Part shown: positions 1 to 4,797 of the stretch, piece after piece
Layout of the letters: every line of letters begins with the position of its first letter
How positions within the stretch are numbered: position 1 is the first letter of the stretch
Origin: a bacterium Ga0077546
GTDB taxonomy: Bacteria; Cyanobacteriota; Vampirovibrionia; Obscuribacterales; Obscuribacteraceae
Assembly: GCA_001464165.1 (NCBI GenBank)
Contig: LNEX01000217.1
Coordinates: 1 to 5,292, forward strand
Reading direction: 5' to 3'
DNA length: 5,292 nt
The notes under the pieces: model-generated
What the model was told of the DNA's origin: nothing
Database searches by the model: none
Seen by the model: only the letters and a program-made list of their open reading frames with translations
Program-made: the position numbers and the translations under genes

Positions 1-1
1 T

Positions 2-1849
2 TATACATGGACCTATTCTCTCTCCAATAAAAAGAAGACGCTTGTTGATCCTAATAGTAGTCTTTTCACCTGGTTCTATGATGGTGCCGACAGGTTGCAA
101 AAAACTCAAGATGGAGAAAATAGGATTTTCCAGTTTGCTTACGATGCTTTGAATAGAATCAGTACCGTAACAGATCCTTCAAATACTATTAGCGAAACCC
201 GTGGTTACTCAGCCAACGGATTGCTAGCGAGTGTAAAAGATGCCCGTTTGTTTACAACGAGCTACTCGTTCGATGGATTTGATCGCCTCAACAAGACGAT
301 CTATCCGGATGCTACCTTTGAGCAAAATCAGCTATATGACGCCAACGGCAATGTGCTGACTCGGCTTAAACGTTCTGGTAACTCGATTGTATACACTTAT
401 GATGCGCTCAATAGGGTTGCAACAAAAGCACCGCAAGGACAGCCAACCATAACTTTCGTTTACGATTTGACTGGAAAAATGCTGTCTGCAACTACGCCTG
501 TTGTCGCTGGCGACCCATCGACAGGAGCACATCAGCGCCTTTATGACACCGCTGGGCGCTTCTACAAAGAGATCTATCCGGACTCTAAAGCCGTTACTTT
601 TGTTCTCGATGCAAATAACAATGTGACAAAAATGACCTACCCGGATGGATATTTCGTGGATAGGACATACGACCAATTGGACAGACTTTCAACTATCAAG
701 CTAAACGGGGCTGTTACGGCAGCAGCAACCTTTGGCTACGATCAGTTGTCTAGGCGCACCAGCCTAACTCTAAGCTCAGGAGCATCGATCGCTTACACTC
801 CCCAACTCAATGACGATATTACCTCTATTGGTCATACGTTTGTTGGTTCCAGCCTAGCTTTGGGGTACGGCTTTAACGCCGTGCATGAAGTAAATAGTCA
901 GAGCTTTTCTGACTCAACATATTCATGGCATCCCGCCTCAGCGGGAACAGCTGCTTACACAGCTGCCAGTAACACTAACAAATATCCACAGGTTGGTGCC
1001 ACAGCCTATTCGTATAATGCGAATGGCTGCCTCACCAATGATGGCATTTGGACCCACGGCTATGACACCGAAGATCATCTTCTGACTTCCGTTAAGTCAG
1101 GCACTTCGCTAGCTTATTCTTATGATCCGATGCACAGACAAACTCAGAAGTCTGTAACCACAGCTGGTACTACCAAATCCAGATACGTTTATTCCGACTG
1201 GCAGAGAGTGGCGGACTACAATGGCACTTCTGGCGCTCTTCTGACTCGATATGTATACGGTTCGAAAGATGATGAACCCTTGATTCAAATTACCAGTGCG
1301 GGAGTTGTGACTTTCCTCCATACAAACGTTCAGGGTTCTATTGTTGCTGTCACGAATAGCGCTGGAGCTGTAACCAACAAAATGCAATACGGTCCGTTTG
1401 GCGAAACTCCTGCCTTGGTTGGAACTAACTTCGGCTATACCGGACAACGATACGATTCAGAAACAGGGCTCTATTACTACAAACGGCGATATTATTCACC
1501 TGTAATTGGGCGCTTCCTACAGCCTGATCCTCAGGGTGCTGCTATCAAACCAGTAGGAGATGGTTGTGGTTGTGGAACGGCGAAAGGCGCTGAGCCACTA
1601 CAGGTTGCTAACTTGAACCTCTACACATACGTTTTGAACAGTCCACTGAGTTTTGTCGACCCGATGGGTTTAATTGCTTCGGGAATTGGCGGCGGAATTC
1701 ACTTTTCGGATTCCTGTGAAGACTACTGCGCGGGTATTCGAGACGCTGAATATGAAGAATGCGACCGTCTACCGTGTCCCAGAGATCGTGCCTCATGTCG
1801 ACAGCGAGCATTTGCGAGATACTCACAGTGTTTAAGAGATAATTGCTAA
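2..1849 (+). CDS. Rhs/YD-repeat protein, C-terminal part (5' end outside window)
   Basis: The frame is open to the left window edge, so the apparent TTG start at 95 is internal; 615 residues are visible. Residues 1 to about 430 are YD repeats (for example YDALNRIS, YDANGNVLTR, YDQLDRLSTI). They are followed by the HTNVQGSIVAVTN and YGPFGETP segments (from about residue 440) and the RHS-associated core, with Y..ETGLYYYKRRYYSP, GRFLQPDPQG (DP at 509) and NLYTYV...SFVDPMGL (DP at 553). In this family the YD repeats form a beta-cage around a C-terminal effector, and the core cleaves after the last DPxGL. The core carries about 24 extra residues, including GCGCG, between DPQG and NLNLY. The tail after DPMGL is only 58 residues and has seven cysteines, so it matches no nuclease-type toxin I recognise. 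It could be a polymorphic toxin, an adhesin or a surface protein; secretion cannot be judged because the N-terminus is missing. The family call is firm, the effector role is not. Confidence 0.95.
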   Translation, partial: YTWTYSLSNKKKTLVDPNSSLFTWFYDGADRLQKTQDGENRIFQFAYDALNRISTVTDPSNTISETRGYSANGLLASVKDARLFTTSYSFDGFDRLNKTIYPDATFEQNQLYDANGNVLTRLKRSGNSIVYTYDALNRVATKAPQGQPTITFVYDLTGKMLSATTPVVAGDPSTGAHQRLYDTAGRFYKEIYPDSKAVTFVLDANNNVTKMTYPDGYFVDRTYDQLDRLSTIKLNGAVTAAATFGYDQLSRRTSLTLSSGASIAYTPQLNDDITSIGHTFVGSSLALGYGFNAVHEVNSQSFSDSTYSWHPASAGTAAYTAASNTNKYPQVGATAYSYNANGCLTNDGIWTHGYDTEDHLLTSVKSGTSLAYSYDPMHRQTQKSVTTAGTTKSRYVYSDWQRVADYNGTSGALLTRYVYGSKDDEPLIQITSAGVVTFLHTNVQGSIVAVTNSAGAVTNKMQYGPFGETPALVGTNFGYTGQRYDSETGLYYYKRRYYSPVIGRFLQPDPQGAAIKPVGDGCGCGTAKGAEPLQVANLNLYTYVLNSPLSFVDPMGLIASGIGGGIHFSDSCEDYCAGIRDAEYEECDRLPCPRDRASCRQRAFARYSQCLRDNC

Positions 1850-1895
1850 AGGAAGACAGTAAACATTTAAGCAGCACTAAAATCTAGCTTCATTG

Positions 1896-1928
1896 GGGTG
1901 CCACATGCAAATGTGGCACCCTTTTTTT
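1896..1928 (+). terminator. Intrinsic terminator of the rhs gene
   Basis: A perfect 11-bp stem (GGGTGCCACAT pairing with ATGTGGCACCC) closes a GCAA tetraloop and is followed directly by seven T residues. It begins 46 nt after the rhs stop codon. It should end the rhs transcript before the downstream LolA-like gene, so the two genes are probably not one operon unless there is read-through. Confidence 0.93.
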
Positions 1929-1940
1929 AGGGAGAATGTT

Positions 1941-2000
1941 ATGATTCAGTGTAATACGGATTTTGAGCTAACTTATTTTGTTACAGGATTCGCACTTTAA
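1941..2000 (+). CDS. Possible 19-codon leader ORF
   Basis: An ATG at 1941 is preceded by a strong Shine-Dalgarno-like AGGGAGA (1929-1935) at 5-nt spacing and reads MIQCNTDFELTYFVTGFAL before a TAA at 1998-2000. The stop lies next to the ribosome-binding site of the next gene (AAAGGA, TTG at 2012), which would suit translational coupling or a leader peptide. It is not in frame with that gene. It could equally be the broken start of a once longer gene, or chance. The SD abuts the T-tract of the rhs terminator, so any transcript reaching it must start very close by or be read-through. Only the SD and position support it. Confidence 0.25.
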   Translation: MIQCNTDFELTYFVTGFAL

Positions 2001-2006
2001 AGGAAA
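1999..2006 (+). promoter_or_regulatory. Ribosome-binding site fixing the TTG start at 2012
   Basis: AAAGGAAA lies with AGGA at 2001-2004, seven bases before the TTG at 2012. No ATG or GTG start occurs in frame between the upstream stop (1964-1966) and this TTG, so the TTG is the best supported start. Confidence 0.6.
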
Positions 2007-2011
2007 ACTAT

Positions 2012-2659
2012 TTGAATTCAATTTCCCGCGACCTGCTTCAAAATATTTCTCGTAAATATTCGACTTGCCAGACTTATCAAGACGAAGGTATAGTCAAGCT
2101 CTATCCTGGTTTTTCCGATTTACAACGCACGTTTAAGACTTATTTTGTTAGGCCCGAATATTTTCGTTTTGAATGGATAACGTTGCACAGCAAATCGCAA
2201 CGTCAAATAACAAATTTCGATGCTATTTGGTCTGACGGCAGATCATTTTATTGTGCTTTTGATGAAAATGGAGGACGTCATACCAAGGCCGATAGTTTAC
2301 GTAGCCTAATTGTTGAATCGACAGGAATTTCGTCTGGAACTTCGCGAATGATAGCCTGTTTGCTTCTACCTGAACTTGGAGAAGCATTCGATAAAAGTGT
2401 TTTGATGCTCGATGAAGTTACTCAGGTTATAAACGAAAAAACGGCATCTATTACTGGCACTTGTATAGAACCCGATGATACCGAAATAGAGTTTGAGCGA
2501 GATTCTCTTCAAATTCGAGAAATTAAAACACATCGATCTAAGCTGGGTGGCAAGTTGCACGATTGGACTACAGATATCAAATATACTTCAGCCACTTTTA
2601 ATTGCGAAATCAACAAAGCAATCTTTAAGCGGCCGTTGTTTGATCACAAAAGCAAGTAA
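2012..2659 (+). CDS. LolA-like / lipoprotein-sorting-type protein without signal peptide
   Basis: This encodes 215 residues from a TTG start. Near the N-terminus it has LLQNISRKYSTCQTYQDEG, then LQRTFKTYFVRPEYFRFEW (about residues 37-55), a WSDGRSFY segment (about 73-80) and a TGISSGTSRMIACLLLPEL segment (about 103-121). I recall the sequence order Y-x-D-x-G, F-x-T-x-F-x-R-P-x-x-F-R-F-E, W-S-D-G from LolA-like and DUF2092-like proteins, which bind lipid or lipoprotein in the periplasm. The family assignment is from memory and moderate. Such proteins normally begin with a signal peptide. Here the protein starts almost at the mature domain, and the in-frame upstream sequence back to the stop at 1964 is not signal-like. 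It may be cytosolic, truncated, or fused to a lost exporter sequence. A role as immunity partner of Rhs, suggested by position, is weakened by the terminator between them. No clear promoter or terminator is visible. Confidence 0.75.
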   Translation: MNSISRDLLQNISRKYSTCQTYQDEGIVKLYPGFSDLQRTFKTYFVRPEYFRFEWITLHSKSQRQITNFDAIWSDGRSFYCAFDENGGRHTKADSLRSLIVESTGISSGTSRMIACLLLPELGEAFDKSVLMLDEVTQVINEKTASITGTCIEPDDTEIEFERDSLQIREIKTHRSKLGGKLHDWTTDIKYTSATFNCEINKAIFKRPLFDHKSK

Positions 2660-2736
2660 AGCACCTCGCGGCATTTGCATGCAGTTGAAATTAACAAGGG
2701 TAGGACCTCTTCTCCACTTTGCCTTTTTTATTTAAT

Positions 2737-2760
2737 AATTAATAGACCGGTCTATTAATT
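2737..2760. promoter_or_regulatory. Perfect 24-bp palindrome, TetR-operator-like
   Basis: AATTAATAGACC is followed immediately by its exact reverse complement GGTCTATTAATT. The TAGACCGGTCTA core resembles operators of TetR/AcrR-family repressors such as NemR (family knowledge from memory). It sits between the converging ends of the LolA-like and recombinase genes, where no promoter is expected. Neither strand has a T-run directly after it, so it is a poor intrinsic terminator. It could be an orphan operator left by DNA loss, or a boundary site of the mobile block. Confidence 0.6.
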
Positions 2761-2768
2761 GCTTCAAG

Positions 2769-3416
2769 TTAGGAGCGCACATCTTTTCCAAAGCCTTTAA
2801 AACGCTTTGGATTGAGCTGTGTGTACAGAACGGTATGCTGGATGTTTTTGTGCCCCATGTAGGCTTGTATAGCCCTCGTATCGACGCCTTCTGATGCGAG
2901 CTGATAACCTTTCCCATGCCGAAGCATGTGCGGATGAACCGACAGTTCCAATTCGGCCTCGACGCCGGCACGAGCGACCATCTTGTGCACGGCGTTTGAC
3001 GTTAGCGGTCCCTGACGCTCTGACTCAAAGATAAAGTCGGTCTGAGGGTAGTCTCTGCGCAATTTTCGCAATGCGCGGATCTCGTCACCCTCGAGATAAT
3101 GGACCGAAGCATCACCGTTCTTCAGGCGGTTCACATGCATGCGACCACGATTTAAATCAATTTGATCCCATTGAAGATTGACCAGCTCGCCCACTCTAAG
3201 AGCGTGACGATACATAATCAACACTATCAGCCCATCTCTCTCTCCATGCCTGCCAAGGGTTTTAGCGGTTTTGATTAACTTGTTGACCTCAGACACGGAC
3301 AAATATTCGCGCGATCGGTTCTCCAAATTTGGCAATTTGGTGGGTGGTCCAAGCCGTTTTTTTGTTTTTGGCTTGGACTTTACCGAAAATGATGGCTGGA
3401 CGATCTTTTTTACCAT
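2769..3416 (-). CDS. Minimal FimB/XerD-like tyrosine recombinase
   Basis: This 215-residue phage-integrase-family protein has the full catalytic set: R74 (ALRVGEL), K99 (RLKNG), H163 and R166 (HPHMLRH), H189 (MGHKNI) and nucleophile Y198 (VLYTQ). The catalytic domain runs from about residue 37 (REYLSVSEVNKLI). Before it there is only a basic, Lys-rich stretch, so the usual N-terminal core-binding domain of Xer and IntI enzymes (about 300-340 residues) is absent. The size matches the FimB/FimE class of short recombinases. The ATG is supported by GGAG (3425-3428) eight bases upstream. A perfect inverted repeat and a TATAAT lie just upstream (3443-3482), suggesting that the enzyme may bind its own promoter. 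It points away from a row of single-gene units flanked by copies of that repeat, so it is the likely recombinase of the array. It is apparently intact. Confidence 0.95.
   Translation of the reverse strand: MVKKIVQPSFSVKSKPKTKKRLGPPTKLPNLENRSREYLSVSEVNKLIKTAKTLGRHGERDGLIVLIMYRHALRVGELVNLQWDQIDLNRGRMHVNRLKNGDASVHYLEGDEIRALRKLRRDYPQTDFIFESERQGPLTSNAVHKMVARAGVEAELELSVHPHMLRHGKGYQLASEGVDTRAIQAYMGHKNIQHTVLYTQLNPKRFKGFGKDVRS
3380..3392 (-). repeat. Half-site copy inside the recombinase coding sequence
   Basis: On the minus strand this reads TCATTTTCGGTAA, identical over 13 bases to the centre and right arm of the site at 3449-3482. It encodes residues within QPSFSVKS near the recombinase N-terminus. 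The 20 bases before its TTTT match the left half of the main site only partly (9 of 20), so it may be a decayed site or a regulatory half-site. Confidence 0.5.
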
Positions 3417-3442
3417 GCCTCAAACTCCGGGTCACTTCGTTT

Positions 3443-3448
3443 ATTATA
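3443..3448 (-). promoter_or_regulatory. Candidate -10 box of the recombinase gene
   Basis: The minus strand reads TATAAT, an exact sigma-70-type -10 hexamer, 26 bases upstream of the start codon. The region where a -35 box should lie falls inside the inverted repeat; the best candidate is a weak ATGACT at 3464-3469 with 15-nt spacing. Binding of the recombinase to the repeat would therefore cover the promoter. Confidence 0.5.
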
Positions 3449-3482
3449 AACATTACCGAAAACAGTCATTTTCGGTAATGTT
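3449..3482. repeat. Site S1: dif-like perfect inverted repeat, candidate recombination site
   Basis: Arm AACATTACCGAAAA (3449-3462), centre CAGTCA (3463-3468) and arm TTTTCGGTAATGTT (3469-3482) form a perfect 14-bp inverted repeat with a 6-bp centre. Two short arms around a 6-8-bp crossover region is the standard layout of core sites for tyrosine recombinases (dif, loxP). It lies 32 bp upstream of the recombinase start, in the place that attI holds beside intI. Its right arm recurs at 3998, 4164 and 4763. As RNA it could also form a hairpin and act as a weak terminator for the acetyltransferase gene, but that does not explain the copies. Confidence 0.8.
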
Positions 3483-3497
3483 GAGCTTTTGATTGAA

Positions 3498-3974
3498 CTA
3501 TCGCTGGAGTTTGATTTGCATTACATCAACTGAATTCCCATGGCAATTGTCAACTCCCAACTCTGCCCAGCCCAATCTTGCATACCACTTTGGCAGTGTG
3601 TTTTCGTAGGTGAGAAGATAAATGACCTCAAAGCCAACTTCTTGCGCGATGCTGTGTATCTCATTCACGAGGCTTGCAGCTACGCCGTTACGACGATATG
3701 GTGGGTCGACATAAACACTGCCGAGCCAGGGGCTGAGATCTGGTCTGATTCCATCGTTCAATCTCAATGAAGCCATTCCAATTGGCACTGCGGCCTCGTT
3801 TACGGCGATAATGGTCAACGGAATATGATCCCTATTGCAATGCTGGGAGAAGCTCTCAATCCGCTTGTCGATGGTGTACGACGGATTGTATTTTCCCCAA
3901 GTACGAAAAGCCCAGGACGCACAGACTGGTATTAACTCGGGATGATCGGCAAGATAAGCGATTTTGAAATTCAC
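3498..3974 (-). CDS. GNAT-family N-acetyltransferase (GTG start)
   Basis: This encodes 158 residues from GTG. The GNAT fold is shown by SVYVDPPYRRNGVAASLVNEI-type motif A around residues 86-106, where the acetyl-CoA-binding loop is RRNGVA (94-99, matching Q/R-x-x-G-x-G/A), and by motif B with LPKWYARLGWAELG (127-140). The enzyme would transfer acetyl from acetyl-CoA to an amine; the substrate cannot be told. The frame stays open to a TTG at 4034, but that start has no good ribosome-binding site and would run through site S2. The GTG has GGATGGAAAAG at suitable distance and opens directly onto NFKIAYLADHPE, which resembles the usual start of this subfamily as I remember it. The gene fills the unit between S1 (ends 3482) and S2 (starts 3978), as expected for a cassette. 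GNATs are common cargo of integron cassettes. Confidence 0.88.
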   Translation of the reverse strand: MNFKIAYLADHPELIPVCASWAFRTWGKYNPSYTIDKRIESFSQHCNRDHIPLTIIAVNEAAVPIGMASLRLNDGIRPDLSPWLGSVYVDPPYRRNGVAASLVNEIHSIAQEVGFEVIYLLTYENTLPKWYARLGWAELGVDNCHGNSVDVMQIKLQR

Positions 3975-3977
3975 AAT

Positions 3978-4011
3978 AACTTTTCCATCCAAGATTGTTT
4001 TCGGGAATGTT
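3978..4011. repeat. Site S2: degenerate copy of S1
   Basis: The right arm TTTTCGGGAATGTT (3998-4011) differs from that of S1 at one base. The 20 bases before it start with AACTTTTCC, against AACATTACC in S1, at the same distance, and match S1 at about 9 of 20 positions overall. It starts four bases before the acetyltransferase GTG and so bounds that gene unit tightly. Confidence 0.6.
3980..3990 (-). promoter_or_regulatory. Ribosome-binding site deciding the acetyltransferase start
   Basis: The minus strand reads GGATGGAAAAG. The nearer GGA lies nine bases before the GTG at 3974. This segment is part of the degenerate left arm of site S2, so the site doubles as translation signal for the cassette gene. 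Confidence 0.5.
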
Positions 4012-4143
4012 TTATCGCGCAGGATGCCCTTCAACCGTTTTTCAGGTGGGCACCATAAGCAACTCGGTCACGCCTCTACGAGATTTCCTTGTCAGGTTCT
4101 CCTATCTTACCACTAGCCCCTTGCGTCGTTGATTGGGTTTCGC

Positions 4144-4177
4144 AACTTGTCAATTATTGGACATTTTCGGTAGTGTC
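4144..4177. repeat. Site S3: degenerate copy of S1
   Basis: The right arm TTTTCGGTAGTGTC (4164-4177) matches S1 at 12 of 14 positions. The left part again begins with AAC exactly 20 bases earlier (AACTTGTC) and ends in CA before the TTTT. Between S2 and S3 (4012-4143) I see no convincing gene, terminator or promoter, so this unit of about 166 bp looks empty. Confidence 0.6.
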
Positions 4178-4215
4178 GCCGCCGGCATCCCAAAACTCTG
4201 CAAATTGTCACGAAT

Positions 4216-4243
4216 TTGGCATCACAGGCAGGGCGTCTAAAAT
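4216..4243 (+). promoter_or_regulatory. Candidate sigma-70 promoter of the 106-residue gene
   Basis: TTGGCA (4216-4221) and TAAAAT (4238-4243) each match the consensus hexamers at five of six positions, with a 16-bp spacer. Transcription would start near 4250, leaving a leader of about 48 bases. It lies inside the unit that begins at S3, so this cassette would carry its own promoter. Confidence 0.5.
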
Positions 4244-4297
4244 GCTGGGTAAAAAGTAACTACAGCAAACTCTGAATTTCTTTTATGGATATGAATA

Positions 4298-4618
4298 ATG
4301 GTTGATTTCGACGAAAACACAGTGCCATCAAGAAGCCTGCTTGATGAGATGATGGCAGATTGCGAACTCACTGCCCAAGAAAAAACGAAAATGCACCAGA
4401 CGTTAGGTGGTGTTTTCGGCTTCGTAGCTTTGAGTCGTTCCAGGGAAGCGAACATCAAGGCGTTAAAAAACAACTGGGAGAATAAAGCCAAATGGAATAA
4501 CTTTAGCTATCGACCTCTATTTGAGCATCGATTGCTAGACGAGTATATTGCAACGAGGGTGGATGAACTTCTTGTCAGACGGGAATATCAGGAGAAACAT
4601 TTAGGACATTCGCCCTAA
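4298..4618 (+). CDS. Small unknown protein, 106 residues, in cassette unit
   Basis: I do not recognise this protein. It starts at the first ATG after an in-frame stop (4292-4294), with a weak GGA (4287-4289) eight bases upstream. It is highly charged and probably mainly helical, with no signal peptide or membrane segment. An acidic N-terminus (VDFDENTVPSRSLLDEMMAD) is followed by a small-residue stretch, LGGVFGFVAL (about residues 36-45), and a basic, Trp-containing second half ending in VDELLVRREYQEKHL. A promoter-like sequence precedes it. It sits alone between sites S3 and S4 in opposite orientation to both neighbouring cassette genes. The reverse-strand frame at 4237-4491 overlaps it, but the ATG, RBS and promoter favour this reading. 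No function is proposed. Confidence 0.7.
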   Translation: MVDFDENTVPSRSLLDEMMADCELTAQEKTKMHQTLGGVFGFVALSRSREANIKALKNNWENKAKWNNFSYRPLFEHRLLDEYIATRVDELLVRREYQEKHLGHSP

Positions 4619-4742
4619 TTAATTAGCAACTAACCATTATTTCCATAGCCAGATCACCGAGAATTTGTAATTATCTTTGCGTGGCTGGCATTCTGTCGGA
4701 GCCAAAGCAGAGGTTGAGCACCCAATTGTCAAAAAAATGACT

Positions 4743-4776
4743 ATCTCGACCAATACCAATCTTTTTCGGTAATGTT
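4743..4776. repeat. Site S4: copy of S1 with extra imperfect hairpin
   Basis: The right arm TTTTCGGTAATGTT (4763-4776) is identical to S1, and identity extends to TTGA (through 4778). The preceding 20 bases match S1 at about 11 of 20 positions, with ACC and the centre (CAATCT against CAGTCA) in register. In addition CTCGACCAATA (4745-4755) and its near complement TATTGATCGAG-like sequence ending at 4783 can pair at 9 of 11 positions, giving a second, imperfect stem around the site. Confidence 0.7.
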
Positions 4777-4797
4777 GATCGAGTTTGCATCTTCCAA

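Noticed and set aside
332..1877. Reverse-strand open frames within the rhs gene
   Set aside because: They lie opposite a clear YD-repeat coding sequence and show no domain features, so they are shadows.
2479..2486. TACCGAAA, a partial match to the site motif inside the LolA-like gene
   Set aside because: Only eight bases match, with no second arm, and it lies outside the array; chance is sufficient.
2769..3416. Recombinase as a classical integron integrase IntI
   Set aside because: It is 215 residues long, lacks the N-terminal core-binding domain, and I see no IntI-specific additional segment. It fits the short FimB-like class.
3451..3480. Inverted repeat read only as an intrinsic terminator of the acetyltransferase gene
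   Set aside because: On the minus strand the stem is followed by TTTATAAT, a weak T-tract, and the stem is A+T-rich. More important, the same arm recurs at 3998, 4164 and 4763, including places where a terminator is not expected. A dual role cannot be excluded.
3498..4034. Longer acetyltransferase start at TTG 4034 (178 residues)
   Set aside because: It has no good ribosome-binding site, adds 20 residues unlike a GNAT N-terminus, and would run through site S2. The GTG at 3974 has an RBS.
4148..4153. Perfect TTGACA on the minus strand upstream of the acetyltransferase
   Set aside because: No -10-like hexamer lies at 16-18 bp, so no promoter was called.
4727..4740. Small hairpin GTCA with A-rich loop and TGAC before site S4, as terminator of the 106-residue gene
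   Set aside because: A four-base stem without G+C strength or a following T-tract is too weak to call.
3449..4776. CRISPR-like interpretation of the repeated motif
   Set aside because: There are only four widely and unevenly spaced copies with genes between them and degenerate left halves; no spacer pattern and no cas genes.
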